A stretch of DNA of 64,000 nt from Candidatus Uhrbacteria bacterium. Its GTDB lineage: Bacteria; Patescibacteriota; Patescibacteriia; 2-12-FULL-60-25. The stretch is taken from NCBI GenBank assembly GCA_021413945.1, contig JAIOPK010000019.1:16519-80518 (forward strand). Direction: 5' to 3'. The notes under the pieces are model-generated. The model had not been told where the DNA came from. It saw only the letters and a list, made by a program, of their open reading frames with translations, and did not search any database. The translations under genes were made by a program, and so were the position numbers. This document shows, piece by piece, positions 16,634 through 25,407 of this stretch. Each line of letters starts with the position of its first letter. The stretch's first letter is position 1.

Positions 16634-19573
16634 ATGCCAGAACCAGCCAAGTCGGGGGAGGACCGTGCTCCGCTCTTCCCCAAGATCGAGGAAGAAATCC
16701 TTGCTTTGTGGAAAAAGCAGGGGATTTTTGAACGTTCCATCGAGGAGCGCCCCGAGTCCAAGGGCTATGTGTTCTACGACGGTCCGCCCTTTGCGACCGG
16801 TCTTCCGCATTCCGGCCACTTGCTCCAGTCGACGATCAAAGACGCCGTTCCGCGCTATTGGACGATGAAAGGCTACCGCGTGCCTCGCGTTTGGGGCTGG
16901 GATTGCCATGGACTGCCGATGGAAGCGCTGATCCAGAAAGAATTAAAACTCAAAGGCAAACCCGAGATCGAGGCATATGGCATGGACAAGTTCAACCGAG
17001 CTTGTGCCGACGCCGTCCTTCGATACTCCGACGAATGGAAACGCTACGTGGAGCGTATCGGCCGCTGGGTCGATTTTGACGGCGCCTACAAAACGATGGA
17101 CCGCGATTATATCGAGTCCGTGTGGTGGGTGTTCTCGGAACTTTGGAAAAAGAAACTTGTCTACAAAGACTTGCGTGTTTCCTTCTACTCGCCCGTCAAC
17201 GGAACGCCGCTGTCCAACTCGGAAGTCGCGATGGAGAACTCGTATGTCGACAAAGAGGATCCGTCCGTCATCGTGAAGTTCAAGGCCGTTGGGGAGGAGA
17301 AATCATTTTTCCTCGCCTGGACAACGACGCCATGGACGCTTCCCGCCAACGTCGCGCTCGCGGTGCATCCGGAAGAGATGTATCTCAAGGCACGCATCAA
17401 CTCGACGGGTGAAACGTATTATTTTGCCGAGAAATTGCAGTCGCAGGTATTTCAACAGTTCTATCCGCTCGGGGAGGAGCAGGGCGACTTTGAGGTCGTG
17501 CAAAAGATGCAGGGCTCCGCGCTCATCGGTCTCAAGTATGAACCGCTCTATCCGCTGAAGAAAGATGTTTGGGAATCGCTCGTCGAGCGCGAGGGACGCA
17601 TTTCATTCGAACTTGTCGGTATGGACTACGTCACCATGACCGACGGAACGGGCATCGTTCATACGGCTCCGGCATTTGGCGAGGATGACTTTCGTGCCGC
17701 CGGCGAGCACGGACTTCCGGTGCTCGTGACGCTCGACCACGTCGGTATCCAGCGTCCCGGCGTCCCGGTAGTCGCTGGAACATTTTTTAGTGACTCCAAT
17801 GACGCGATCGTCGCGGATCTGGAAGAGCGTGGACTCATGTACCGCAAAGAAACAGTGACTCACTCGGTCGCGATTTTTGCGCGCAACAATACGCGCCTTA
17901 TCTACAAAGCTCAGCCCGCTTGGTATGTCGATATTAAAAAGCTGCGTCCCAAGATGATCAAGACCGCGGCAAAGATTAATTGGCATCCGGCGCATTTGAA
18001 AGACGGCCGATTCGGCAAAGGACTCGAAACGGCTCCCGACTGGTGTATTTCCCGCAGCCGCTTCTGGGGCGCTCCGATTCCCGTCTGGACCAACGCCGAT
18101 GGAACCGATGTCCGTGTCTTTGCGTCCGTCGCCGAGCTCGAGAAAGCCACAGGAACAAAGATCGATGAGAAAGACGTGATGGCCATGCATCGCCCTAATA
18201 TCGATGAGCTAACGTTCAAGAATGCCAAGGGCGAGGAAATGCGCCGTATTCCTGACGTATTCGACTGCTGGTTTGAATCCGGCTCGATGCCATACGCCGC
18301 CCCGCATTATCCATTCGAAGGCAAAAAATGGTTCGAAGGAAATTTCCCCGCCGACTTCATCGGAGAAGCACTCGATCAAACGCGCGGCTGGTTTTATAAC
18401 TTGCACGTCCTGTCGACAGCCCTCTTCAACAAGCCTGCGTTCACGAACGTCACTTGTACCGGTTTCATTCTCGCGGAGGATGGCACCAAGATGAGCAAGA
18501 GCCAAAAGAACTACACGGATCCGTGGGAGATTTTCCAGATCTACGGCGCCGATGCGATGCGATACTATTTGCTCTCGTCGCCCGTCGTGGAAGGCGAAGT
18601 GCTTAACTTCTCCGACCGCGACCTGCAAAGCATCGTTCGTGGATTCTTGAACTTGTTTTGGAATGTCAAAACGTTCTACGCCACCTACGGAGAAGGGGAG
18701 ACCGTCCGCGTCGACAAACCCCGCAGCGCCCACATCCTCGACCGCTGGATGTTCTCGCGTTTGCACAAGCTCATCGAGGACGTTACAAAAGAAATGGATG
18801 GTTATGAAATCGCACGCGCCACGCGTCCGCTTCGTGCGTTCGTCGAAGATTTGTCGACCTGGTGGCTTCGCCGTTCTCGCGACCGCATCAAATCGGAAAA
18901 TGCATATGAACGCCTCGATGCGTTGAAGACGCTTCTTGAAGTCATGCTCGACTTCACGCGCCTCATGGCCCCCTTCACGCCCTTCCTCGCCGAGAAGGTC
19001 TATCTCGACATGGGCGGCCCCAAAGCTTCCGTCCACCTCGACAAATGGCCCAAGGCCGATGCGCGTCTCATTGACGAGCGGTTGCTCGCCGACATGCAAT
19101 GGCTGCGCGAGGCTGCTTCGAAAGCTCACGAACAGCGTTCCATCGCCAAACTACCGGTACGCCAAGCTCTCGCAGCGGCAATTATTCGTATTAAAGATGC
19201 CGAGGAAGTCGCGCGTTTGAACCGTCAAAGCGATCTCGCAACGCTTCTCGCGGAAGAGCTGAACGTTGAGGCCGTCCGCATCGAGCACAACTCCGGACAA
19301 GAAGAGCCGTGGACCATCACACTCGATACCGTCATCACGCCGGAACTAAAGCGCAAAGGACTCCGCCGAGAATTTATGCGCATGGTCATGAACGCCCGAA
19401 AAGAAAAAGGTATGCAGCCTTCCGACCGCGTCCGCCTGACGATCACGGCCGATGCGGACATGGTTGAGGCCGTAAAAGAAAAAGAACATGAAGTTATGCG
19501 CGATTTGAAGGCGGAAGCCCTCGATATCTCCGCCGGAGAAGGGGAGCCCACGGTTGGGATAGAACTGGTATAA
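16634..19573 (+). CDS. ileS: Isoleucyl-tRNA synthetase
   Basis: 979-residue class I synthetase charging tRNA-Ile. The HIGH-type motif reads HSGH in FATGLPHSGHLL (near residue 59), and the second signature is EDGTKMSKSQKNY (near 620). The sequence WGWDCHGLPME and the lack of a C-terminal zinc-finger domain fit the type 2 (eukaryote-like) IleRS group, in which low mupirocin sensitivity is known. The C-terminus (DRVRLTITADADMVEAV) is the type-2 tail. Its stop codon overlaps the -10 of the next gene. Confidence 0.96.
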   Translation: MPEPAKSGEDRAPLFPKIEEEILALWKKQGIFERSIEERPESKGYVFYDGPPFATGLPHSGHLLQSTIKDAVPRYWTMKGYRVPRVWGWDCHGLPMEALIQKELKLKGKPEIEAYGMDKFNRACADAVLRYSDEWKRYVERIGRWVDFDGAYKTMDRDYIESVWWVFSELWKKKLVYKDLRVSFYSPVNGTPLSNSEVAMENSYVDKEDPSVIVKFKAVGEEKSFFLAWTTTPWTLPANVALAVHPEEMYLKARINSTGETYYFAEKLQSQVFQQFYPLGEEQGDFEVVQKMQGSALIGLKYEPLYPLKKDVWESLVEREGRISFELVGMDYVTMTDGTGIVHTAPAFGEDDFRAAGEHGLPVLVTLDHVGIQRPGVPVVAGTFFSDSNDAIVADLEERGLMYRKETVTHSVAIFARNNTRLIYKAQPAWYVDIKKLRPKMIKTAAKINWHPAHLKDGRFGKGLETAPDWCISRSRFWGAPIPVWTNADGTDVRVFASVAELEKATGTKIDEKDVMAMHRPNIDELTFKNAKGEEMRRIPDVFDCWFESGSMPYAAPHYPFEGKKWFEGNFPADFIGEALDQTRGWFYNLHVLSTALFNKPAFTNVTCTGFILAEDGTKMSKSQKNYTDPWEIFQIYGADAMRYYLLSSPVVEGEVLNFSDRDLQSIVRGFLNLFWNVKTFYATYGEGETVRVDKPRSAHILDRWMFSRLHKLIEDVTKEMDGYEIARATRPLRAFVEDLSTWWLRRSRDRIKSENAYERLDALKTLLEVMLDFTRLMAPFTPFLAEKVYLDMGGPKASVHLDKWPKADARLIDERLLADMQWLREAASKAHEQRSIAKLPVRQALAAAIIRIKDAEEVARLNRQSDLATLLAEELNVEAVRIEHNSGQEEPWTITLDTVITPELKRKGLRREFMRMVMNARKEKGMQPSDRVRLTITADADMVEAVKEKEHEVMRDLKAEALDISAGEGEPTVGIELV

Positions 19574-19574
19574 T
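19566..19574 (+). promoter_or_regulatory. Extended -10 promoter of the 19584 gene
   Basis: TGGTATAAT overlaps the ileS stop and ends 9 bases before the next ATG, so the 5' leader should be only a few bases. No clear -35. Confidence 0.6.
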
Positions 19575-19583
19575 AGGAAGCAT

Positions 19584-20366
19584 ATGAAAAAATCCCTTTC
19601 TTTAGCCGTGGCTTTGTCCATGGCCTCGACCCTTATTGCTCCCGTCGCCGTTTTTGCCGAAGAAAATTCCGCCGACCGAATCATGGCCCGCCCGGAGGTT
19701 TCCTGCTCCGACCGCAGCATCAAGTGGGAAGCGGAATATGCCGAGCGTCAGGTCAAAGAGGCCGATCGTCTCTCAAAAATGCGCGCCGATCAGGACTCGC
19801 GCATCATCAAGAACCGCGACGAGTGGAACGGCAAAGTGCTCTCCAACCGAAGCGACTCGGAAGCCAAACGTCTCGAGAATCGCGTACGTCAGGATGCTAA
19901 GCTCGACGAGCGCAACGCGAATGAAGCCTTGAAGGCCGCCATCGCAACCTATCGCGCTTCTATCGATGCCGCGATCACGGCTCGCAAGGCCTCCGTCGAT
20001 TCCGCGAACGCCGCGTTCAAGACGAGCCATGACGCATCGCTTGCCAAGCGCCGCGCCGCCATCGACGCCGCCATCGCCACACGCAAAGCCGCTGTCGACT
20101 CCGCCTACGCGGAATGGAAGACCCGCTGTGAAGGATCTACCGATGAACGCAAGGCTGCGAACGAGAAATTTCGTTCTGCCGTCAAAGCCGCCCGCGAAAC
20201 GTTCTACAAGTCCGTGAGCGCCGCCCAGGACGCCCACAAGGCCTCGATGAAGTCCGCCCAAGACACGCGCCAAGGCACACTGAAGTCGGCTCTCGAAACC
20301 TACAAGAAGGCCGTAGAAGCCGCGCAAGCCGTCTTCAAGGCCGCCCGCGAAGCCGCCAAGGTCTAG
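19584..20366 (+). CDS. Secreted Ala/Lys-rich coiled-coil protein
   Basis: 260 residues. The signal peptide (about 1-25) ends at VFAEE. The rest is almost entirely charged helix with Ala-Lys-Arg repeats. A degenerate unit of about 17-18 residues recurs between about 115 and 175 (AAIATYRASIDAAITARKAS, then FKTSHDASLAKRRAAIDAA). Two Cys (in VSCSD and TRCEG) could form a disulfide. No family recognised; probably an extended helical surface or periplasm-like protein. It has its own extended -10 and a terminator. Confidence 0.75.
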   Translation: MKKSLSLAVALSMASTLIAPVAVFAEENSADRIMARPEVSCSDRSIKWEAEYAERQVKEADRLSKMRADQDSRIIKNRDEWNGKVLSNRSDSEAKRLENRVRQDAKLDERNANEALKAAIATYRASIDAAITARKASVDSANAAFKTSHDASLAKRRAAIDAAIATRKAAVDSAYAEWKTRCEGSTDERKAANEKFRSAVKAARETFYKSVSAAQDAHKASMKSAQDTRQGTLKSALETYKKAVEAAQAVFKAAREAAKV

Positions 20367-20378
20367 TCGTCAAAAATC

Positions 20379-20407
20379 AAAAACCCTCCGTTTGTCGGAG
20401 GGTTTTT
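20379..20407 (+). terminator. Hairpin terminator
   Basis: Stem AAACCCTCCG/CGGAGGGTTT with flanking A and T runs. It ends the 19584 gene and may also act as terminator for the convergent tRNA-Arg. Confidence 0.85.
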
Positions 20408-20410
20408 GTA

Positions 20411-20487
20411 TGGTGCACTCGACTGGAGTCGAACCAGTAACCTCTTCCTTCGGAGGGAAGCGCTCTATCCAGTTGAGCTACGAGTGC
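20411..20487 (-). tRNA. tRNA-Arg (CCG)
   Basis: Full cloverleaf on the minus strand: acceptor GCACTCG/CGAGTGC, discriminator A, encoded CCA. The anticodon stem CTTCC/GGAAG holds loop CTCCGAA with anticodon CCG. Confidence 0.96.
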
Positions 20488-20497
20488 GAGTCGTCGG

Positions 20498-20526
20498 ATC
20501 GTAACGTAGACAGGTAGGTTTGACAA
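20498..20526 (-). promoter_or_regulatory. tRNA-Arg promoter
   Basis: Minus strand TTGTCA (20526-20521), 17-base spacer, TACGAT (20503-20498). Its -35 overlaps the -35 of the divergent tRNA-Lys promoter. Confidence 0.65.
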
Positions 20527-20547
20527 ACGACAAGCCTTTGCTATCAT
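20520..20547 (+). promoter_or_regulatory. tRNA-Lys promoter
   Basis: Consensus TTGACA (20520-20525), 16-base spacer, TATCAT (20542-20547), about 19 bases before the mature tRNA. Confidence 0.75.
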
Positions 20548-20566
20548 TAGCGCACTTTTAGTATAG

Positions 20567-20642
20567 GCAGCGGTAGCTCAATTGGTAGAGCAGGGGCCTC
20601 TTAAGCCCAAGGTTCTGGGTTCGATTCCCAGCCGCTGCACCA
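20567..20642 (+). tRNA. tRNA-Lys (CTT)
   Basis: 76-base cloverleaf with acceptor GCAGCGG/CCGCTGC, discriminator A and encoded CCA. The anticodon loop CTCTTAA gives CTT. The outermost anticodon-stem pair is G27 with A43, a mismatch. Confidence 0.95.
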
Positions 20643-20644
20643 CA

Positions 20645-20672
20645 GCAAAAACGACCTCACGGTCGTTTTTGC
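20645..20672 (+). terminator. tRNA-Lys terminator
   Basis: Stem AAAAACGACC/GGTCGTTTTT with a 4-base loop, right behind the tRNA. Confidence 0.88.
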
Positions 20673-20732
20673 TTTGACCATTTCAGTAAAGGATGACTAC
20701 GCTGTTCATGGCTTTGGATTCCGGAGGACGTC

Positions 20733-21809
20733 ATGGGTAACAGCAAGGCCAACAACATGGTTTTCCTTCGGGGAACCGACATCACCAACGACGAGCGCGA
20801 CGCCTGGGACTCCTATCGCCGCCATCGTGCCTACGAGTTGATGAACGAGGAAGAGTTCCTCCGCCGCTTCGAGATCTATCGAGAAGCCGAGCGCGCCTTC
20901 ATCGCCGTCGAGAACCGCTTCAAAAAACTGGTCGCCGATGGCGAGCCTGTTCCCGTCGACACGGTCGAGGAGCTTGAAAGTTCCCGCAGAAAGCGCGACC
21001 GTCTGCGCAATCCGCTCATCCTCGCCAACATGCGTCTCGTGTTCAAGATCGCGGGGCGCTACACTGGCCGCGGACTCGATTTCGTTGACCTGGCGCAGGA
21101 AGGATACTTTGGTCTCGTGCGGACCTTGGAGAACTACGAACCGGAACGCGGATTCCAGTTCTCTACCTACGCTGCCTGGTGGGTACGCTCGTTCCTCCAG
21201 CGCGCGATCCTCGATATCTCGATCCGCCGCGCCATGCGCGTACCCGTGCACTTCCAAGAGCAGGGGGTGGCGCTGCGCCGAGAAGAAGCTAAGTTCGAGA
21301 GTTTGTACGGACGCTGTCCGGACGATACCGAGCTCATCGCCTTCATGAGCACAGGTAAGACCAAGGTCTCGCGCCTGTCCAAAGAAGTCGTGAATAAGCT
21401 CCGACTCGTTCCGTTCATGGGCGGCAAAGTGTCCATCGACGCCTCGATATCGGGCGACGACGAGCGCAGCGTACTCGCATTCATGCGTAGCGGGTGTTAC
21501 TCGCCAGAAACGCTCGCGCTCGCCCGCCAACGCCTCGCTGAAGTCGAAGAAGAGATCAAAGACGTCGTGGAAAACGCAAATCTCGGCATGCTTGAGCGCA
21601 ATAACGCGATCATGCGGATGCGCTTTGGCATCGGCGGAAGACTGCAGACCCTGAACGAGATCGGCGCGGCTTTCGCCATCACGCGGGAACGCGTACGCCA
21701 GATCACCGCAAGACGGCTGAAGGATCACGGCTACACGGAACAGGAGTTCCGTAACCTCCTCGAATCCGCGGAAACCATTCGTGAAGCTCTGGCAACGACT
21801 CAAGGCTGA
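20733..21809 (+). CDS. RNA polymerase sigma-70 family factor
   Basis: 358 residues. Region 2 is clear: NMRLVFKIAGRYTGRGLDFVDLAQEGYFGL then FSTYAAWWVRSFLQRAI (about 105-165). Region 4 has a helix-turn-helix near the C-terminus (LNEIGAAFAITRERVRQITARRL). Region 3 is weakly conserved and a full region 1.1 is not evident, so it is an alternative or group 2/3-type factor. Start 20733 has GGAGG at 20723-20727. A weak promoter (TTGACC 20674-20679, 18 bases, TACGCT) lies upstream and a hairpin downstream: a single-gene unit. No anti-sigma gene is adjacent. Confidence 0.9.
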   Translation: MGNSKANNMVFLRGTDITNDERDAWDSYRRHRAYELMNEEEFLRRFEIYREAERAFIAVENRFKKLVADGEPVPVDTVEELESSRRKRDRLRNPLILANMRLVFKIAGRYTGRGLDFVDLAQEGYFGLVRTLENYEPERGFQFSTYAAWWVRSFLQRAILDISIRRAMRVPVHFQEQGVALRREEAKFESLYGRCPDDTELIAFMSTGKTKVSRLSKEVVNKLRLVPFMGGKVSIDASISGDDERSVLAFMRSGCYSPETLALARQRLAEVEEEIKDVVENANLGMLERNNAIMRMRFGIGGRLQTLNEIGAAFAITRERVRQITARRLKDHGYTEQEFRNLLESAETIREALATTQG

Positions 21810-21814
21810 ACCTG

Positions 21815-21842
21815 AAACGGCCCGACACCTGTCGGGCCGTTT
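21815..21842 (+). terminator. Sigma-factor gene terminator
   Basis: 13-bp perfect stem (21815-21827 with 21830-21842), followed by a T-rich stretch. Confidence 0.88.
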
Positions 21843-21890
21843 CTCTATTCTGTTGACGTTTCAAGTTTCTAGCTTCAAGATTCACGCATT

Positions 21891-23159
21891 ATGCGCCAAT
21901 CCCGCCTCTTCACGCACACCTCCAAAAACGTCCCAACGGACGCCGACTCCGTCAACGCAAAACTCCTGACACAGGCCGGCTTTGTCCATCAGGAAATGGC
22001 CGGCGTCTACTCATGGCTCCCGCTCGGCCTCCGCGTCCTCCACAAAGTCGAGAATATTATTCGAGACGAGCTCGATAAGTTGGGCGCACAGGAGATTTTG
22101 ATGAGCGCGCTTCAACCCAAAGAAAACTGGGACACCACTGGCCGATGGGATTCCGTCGACGTGCTCTTTAAGATTCCGTCGCAAACCGGAAAAGTCTACG
22201 GCCTCGGTCCGACACATGAAGAAATCGTCACGCCTCTCGTCAAAACATTTCTCAATTCCTACAAAGATTTACCGATCGCCGTGTATCAGATTCAATCAAA
22301 GTTTCGCGACGAGCTTCGAGCAAAGAGCGGTGTCCTTCGTGGTCGCGAGTTCGGCATGAAAGATCTGTATTCCTTTCACGCATCGACAGAAGACCTCGAT
22401 ACCTACTACAGCAAAGTCCTCGAAACCTATCTCACGATTTTCTCTCGATGCGGTTTGAACGCCAAAGTCGTTGAAGCTTCCGGCGGCTCATTCTCGAAAA
22501 AGTTCTCGCACGAGTTCCAAGTGCTCACACCTGCCGGCGAAGACAAGATTCTCACATCGGAAACCGGTACATTCGCCCAGAACACCGAGATCGCCACGTT
22601 AAAAGAAGGGGATAAGAATCCGGAGAACGGCGAGAAGCTTGAATTGAAGACAGGAATTGAAGTCGGCAACATTTTCGATCTCGGCACAAAATTCTCCGAC
22701 GCCTTCGATGTCGCCTTCACAGATGAGAAAGGCGAACGCAAGACCGCCGTCATGGGCTGCTACGGAATAGGAACAACAAGACTCGTCGGCACCATTGTCG
22801 AAGCAAGCCACGACGACAAAGGAATGATCTGGCCCGTCTCCGTCGCCCCGTTCCACGTCCATCTCGTCGGTTTGAAATCGAAAGACGCCGCCGTACAATC
22901 GCGTATCGATTCGACCGCGAAAGAAATGTACGACGGTTTGTGGTCGGAAGGCGTAGAAGTTTTGTGGGACGATCGCGAAGGCGTTTCACCGGGGGAGAAA
23001 TTCGCCGATGCGGATTTGATCGGGCTACCGCTTCGCCTCGTTGTTTCGGAGAAGACGTTGAAGGAAGATTCTGTGGAATGGAAGGCACGTAATGAATCGG
23101 CAGCGAAGTTGGTGAAGACGCAGGACGTGATCGAGCAGATAAAGGGGATGATGAAATAA
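21891..23159 (+). CDS. proS: Prolyl-tRNA synthetase, short form
   Basis: 422-residue class II synthetase. Motif 2 is FRDELRAKSGVLRGREFGMKD and motif 3 is GCYGIGTTRLVGTIVE; GPTHEEIVTPLV lies between. There is no room for the roughly 180-residue INS editing domain that sits between motifs 2 and 3 in the long bacterial form. A C-terminal anticodon-binding domain follows (about 325-422). Possible promoter TTGACG (21853-21858), 17 bases, CAAGAT, 9 bases before the ATG. Mischarged Ala-tRNA-Pro would need a separate editing enzyme. Confidence 0.95.
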   Translation: MRQSRLFTHTSKNVPTDADSVNAKLLTQAGFVHQEMAGVYSWLPLGLRVLHKVENIIRDELDKLGAQEILMSALQPKENWDTTGRWDSVDVLFKIPSQTGKVYGLGPTHEEIVTPLVKTFLNSYKDLPIAVYQIQSKFRDELRAKSGVLRGREFGMKDLYSFHASTEDLDTYYSKVLETYLTIFSRCGLNAKVVEASGGSFSKKFSHEFQVLTPAGEDKILTSETGTFAQNTEIATLKEGDKNPENGEKLELKTGIEVGNIFDLGTKFSDAFDVAFTDEKGERKTAVMGCYGIGTTRLVGTIVEASHDDKGMIWPVSVAPFHVHLVGLKSKDAAVQSRIDSTAKEMYDGLWSEGVEVLWDDREGVSPGEKFADADLIGLPLRLVVSEKTLKEDSVEWKARNESAAKLVKTQDVIEQIKGMMK

Positions 23160-23166
23160 GCGAAAC

Positions 23167-23194
23167 AAAAAATCTCCCTCTCGGGAGATTTTTT
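23167..23194. terminator. Bidirectional terminator between proS and HU gene
   Basis: 12-bp stem AAAAAATCTCCC/GGGAGATTTTTT with a 4-base loop; T-runs on both strands between convergent genes. Confidence 0.9.
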
Positions 23195-23208
23195 GTTTCC
23201 TATCGATC

Positions 23209-23556
23209 TTACATCGAAGGGGCCATCGGAGCGCTCGGGGCGGCGGCAGGAGTTGCGGCAGCGGCTGCGGCCAAGCCGGAGTGCTTGAGGGCGTCCTTGA
23301 GGCCCTTGCCGGCTTTGAATTTCGGGACTGTGACGGCGTTGATCTGGATCTTTTCCGTCGGCTTCTGCGGGTTGACACCCATGCGGGCGGCGCGGGTCTT
23401 GGCCATGAAAGCGCCAAAGCCGGCGATGTTCACTTCTCCACCGCTCTTAAGCGTGGAAGTAACAACTTCGACGAACGATTCGACCATGTCTTCCGCCTGC
23501 TTCTTGGTAACACCGACCTTTTCCGACAGGTAGTTGATGAGCTCTGCCTTGTTCAT
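23209..23556 (-). CDS. HU-family DNA-binding protein
   Basis: 115 residues. Residues 1-90 are a standard HU/IHF fold: MNKAELINYLSEKVGVTKKQA, GEVNIAGFGAF, and the DNA-contact arm region (KTRAARMGVNPQKPTEKIQI). It adds an Ala/Pro-rich C-terminal tail of about 25 residues that ordinary HU lacks. It bends and compacts the chromosome. A single-gene unit with a promoter at 23588-23616 and a shared terminator. Confidence 0.94.
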   Translation of the reverse strand: MNKAELINYLSEKVGVTKKQAEDMVESFVEVVTSTLKSGGEVNIAGFGAFMAKTRAARMGVNPQKPTEKIQINAVTVPKFKAGKGLKDALKHSGLAAAAAATPAAAPSAPMAPSM

Positions 23557-23587
23557 AGGTTAGGAGGGATGAGTGATTGATGGCCCT

Positions 23588-23616
23588 ACATTACATTTTT
23601 TCGCTAAGTTGCGCAA
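23588..23616 (-). promoter_or_regulatory. HU gene promoter
   Basis: Minus strand TTGCGC (23616-23611), 17-base spacer, TAATGT (23593-23588), about 31 bases before the ATG. Confidence 0.55.
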
Positions 23617-23694
23617 TAGATGACTTGTGGACGGATGATACTGCTTCAAGTGCGATATGGGAGAAAGTTGTAAAAATGGCTAATATTAGACGAT

Positions 23695-25230
23695 TTACTT
23701 CGCATGCTCAATCACGCGTGTTTCTCGAATCAACGTAACCCTCACCTCTCCCGGAAACTTCAATTCACTCTCAATCTTATTCGCAATATCCCTCGCCATC
23801 TTGGTCGCCGCATAGTCATCGACCTGCTTCGGATTCACAAACACGCGGATTTCTCGACCGGCTTGAATGGCATAGACCTTATCGACACCCTCAAAACTCA
23901 TCGCGACATTTTCCAATTCCTGCAAGCGCTTCACATAGAATTCGAGCGAGTCCTTGCGAGCTCCCGGTCTTGCACCTGAAATTGCATCAGCCGCTTTGAC
24001 GATAATTGCTTCAAGCGTCTTTGGCTTATCTTCATGATGCCCAATCGACTGATAGGCGATTTCTTCCGGAAAACCATACTTTTGCATGATCTGATAACCG
24101 ATTTCCGGATGCGAGCCTTGCATATCGTGGTCGACTGCTTTGCCGATGTCATGCAGAAGCCCACCGAGTTTGCAGATGTAAACGTCAGCTTTCAGTTCCT
24201 CGGCCAACATCGCAGAAAGTCGTGCAACCTCCATCGAGTGGAGCAACGCGTTCTGGCCGTAACTTGTGCGGAACTTCAATCGACCAAGAATCTGCACGAG
24301 CTTTGGATCCAACGTCGATGTCGGCAATCCAAGTTCGAAGAGTGCGTCTTCGCCGGCTTTGCGGATGTCGATCTGAAGATCGCGCTTTGCTTCGTCAACG
24401 AATTCCTCAATGCGCCCCGGATGAATACGCCCATCGACAATGAGCTTCTCAAGCGCGCGTCGTGCAACCTGTCGGCGAATAGGGGAGAAGCCGGAAACCG
24501 TTACGGCGCCCGGTGTATCGTCGATTATGAGCTCGCAACCCGTCAACAATTCGAGTGCCTTAATATTGCGTCCTTCGCGTCCGATAATACGTCCCTTCAT
24601 TTCTTCGGACGGCAATTGCACGTGCGTTGTCGTCGTTTCCACCACATGCGATGAAGCCTGCTTCTGAATCGCCACCGCCAAAATATTCTTGACCTTGTTA
24701 TCGATTTCTTCCGCCGTCATCTCATCGAGTTTGCGCAATCGTCCAAGCAAGATCTCCTTGTTTTCATCCTCGGCCATGGTGAGCAAACGTTCCAGCGCTT
24801 GGCCCTGCGTCAGCGATGCGACTTCCTCGAGCTTCTTCATTACATCGGTCTTGATCGTCTCAGCAAGCGCATGTGCTTCCTCGAGCCGCTTCTGCGCGGC
24901 ATCGACGTCCTGTTTCGCCTTATCGATATCAAGCATTTTTTGCCCAAACATCGTTTCGCGTTCCGCCAGCGCAGACTGCTGTTTTACGAGTTCTTCAAAA
25001 GCCCGCTTTTCTTCCAAGCGCGCTTCCTCCAAGATTTTGATCGCTTTCTCCTTTGTCTTAGCGATCGCCTCTGCCTGCTTGGCTTCCGCCTCGCGCAGAA
25101 TCTGTTCCGCTTTGCGCGATGCATCGTCCAAATTCGCCTTCGACTTTGAGTCCCTCAAGTAATAACCGATGGCTGTTCCGATCCCGATGCCTACCGCGGC
25201 AAACAGGAGTCCGATCAAAGCGCTTTCCAT
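23695..25230 (-). CDS. rny: Ribonuclease Y
   Basis: 511-residue membrane-anchored endoribonuclease that starts mRNA decay. An N-terminal helix (about 4-24) is followed by a long coiled coil (about 30-195). The KH domain reads GRIIGREGRNIKALELLTG, and the HD domain GGLLHDIGKAVDHDMQGSHPEIG has the metal-binding His-Asp pair. Length and order match Rny. The C-terminus FPGEVRVTLIRETR is the usual ending. Separate from truB by 177 bases. Confidence 0.96.
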   Translation of the reverse strand: MESALIGLLFAAVGIGIGTAIGYYLRDSKSKANLDDASRKAEQILREAEAKQAEAIAKTKEKAIKILEEARLEEKRAFEELVKQQSALAERETMFGQKMLDIDKAKQDVDAAQKRLEEAHALAETIKTDVMKKLEEVASLTQGQALERLLTMAEDENKEILLGRLRKLDEMTAEEIDNKVKNILAVAIQKQASSHVVETTTTHVQLPSEEMKGRIIGREGRNIKALELLTGCELIIDDTPGAVTVSGFSPIRRQVARRALEKLIVDGRIHPGRIEEFVDEAKRDLQIDIRKAGEDALFELGLPTSTLDPKLVQILGRLKFRTSYGQNALLHSMEVARLSAMLAEELKADVYICKLGGLLHDIGKAVDHDMQGSHPEIGYQIMQKYGFPEEIAYQSIGHHEDKPKTLEAIIVKAADAISGARPGARKDSLEFYVKRLQELENVAMSFEGVDKVYAIQAGREIRVFVNPKQVDDYAATKMARDIANKIESELKFPGEVRVTLIRETRVIEHAK

Positions 25231-25285
25231 AAAGAAATAGGGATAAGCGCCGGCGCGGTTGAGCGGCCAGTCTTAACATCTCTTC

Positions 25286-25313
25286 CCAGCCAAAGCTGGT
25301 CCGCCTTTGGCGG
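25286..25313. repeat. Two adjacent small palindromes
   Basis: In the 177-base gap upstream of rny, CCAGC-CAAA-GCTGG (25286-25299) is followed at once by CCGCC-TTT-GGCGG (25301-25313). REP-like or structured leader; no T-run, so probably not a terminator. Nothing else is recognised in this gap. Confidence 0.5.
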
Positions 25314-25407
25314 GAATTGTTCCAAAAACCTCAAAAAGTTGATGATTTGACCGACATTTCAGCATCAATCCATTCCGGCGCGGAAAATTGTCAGTACACC
25401 CAACGTA

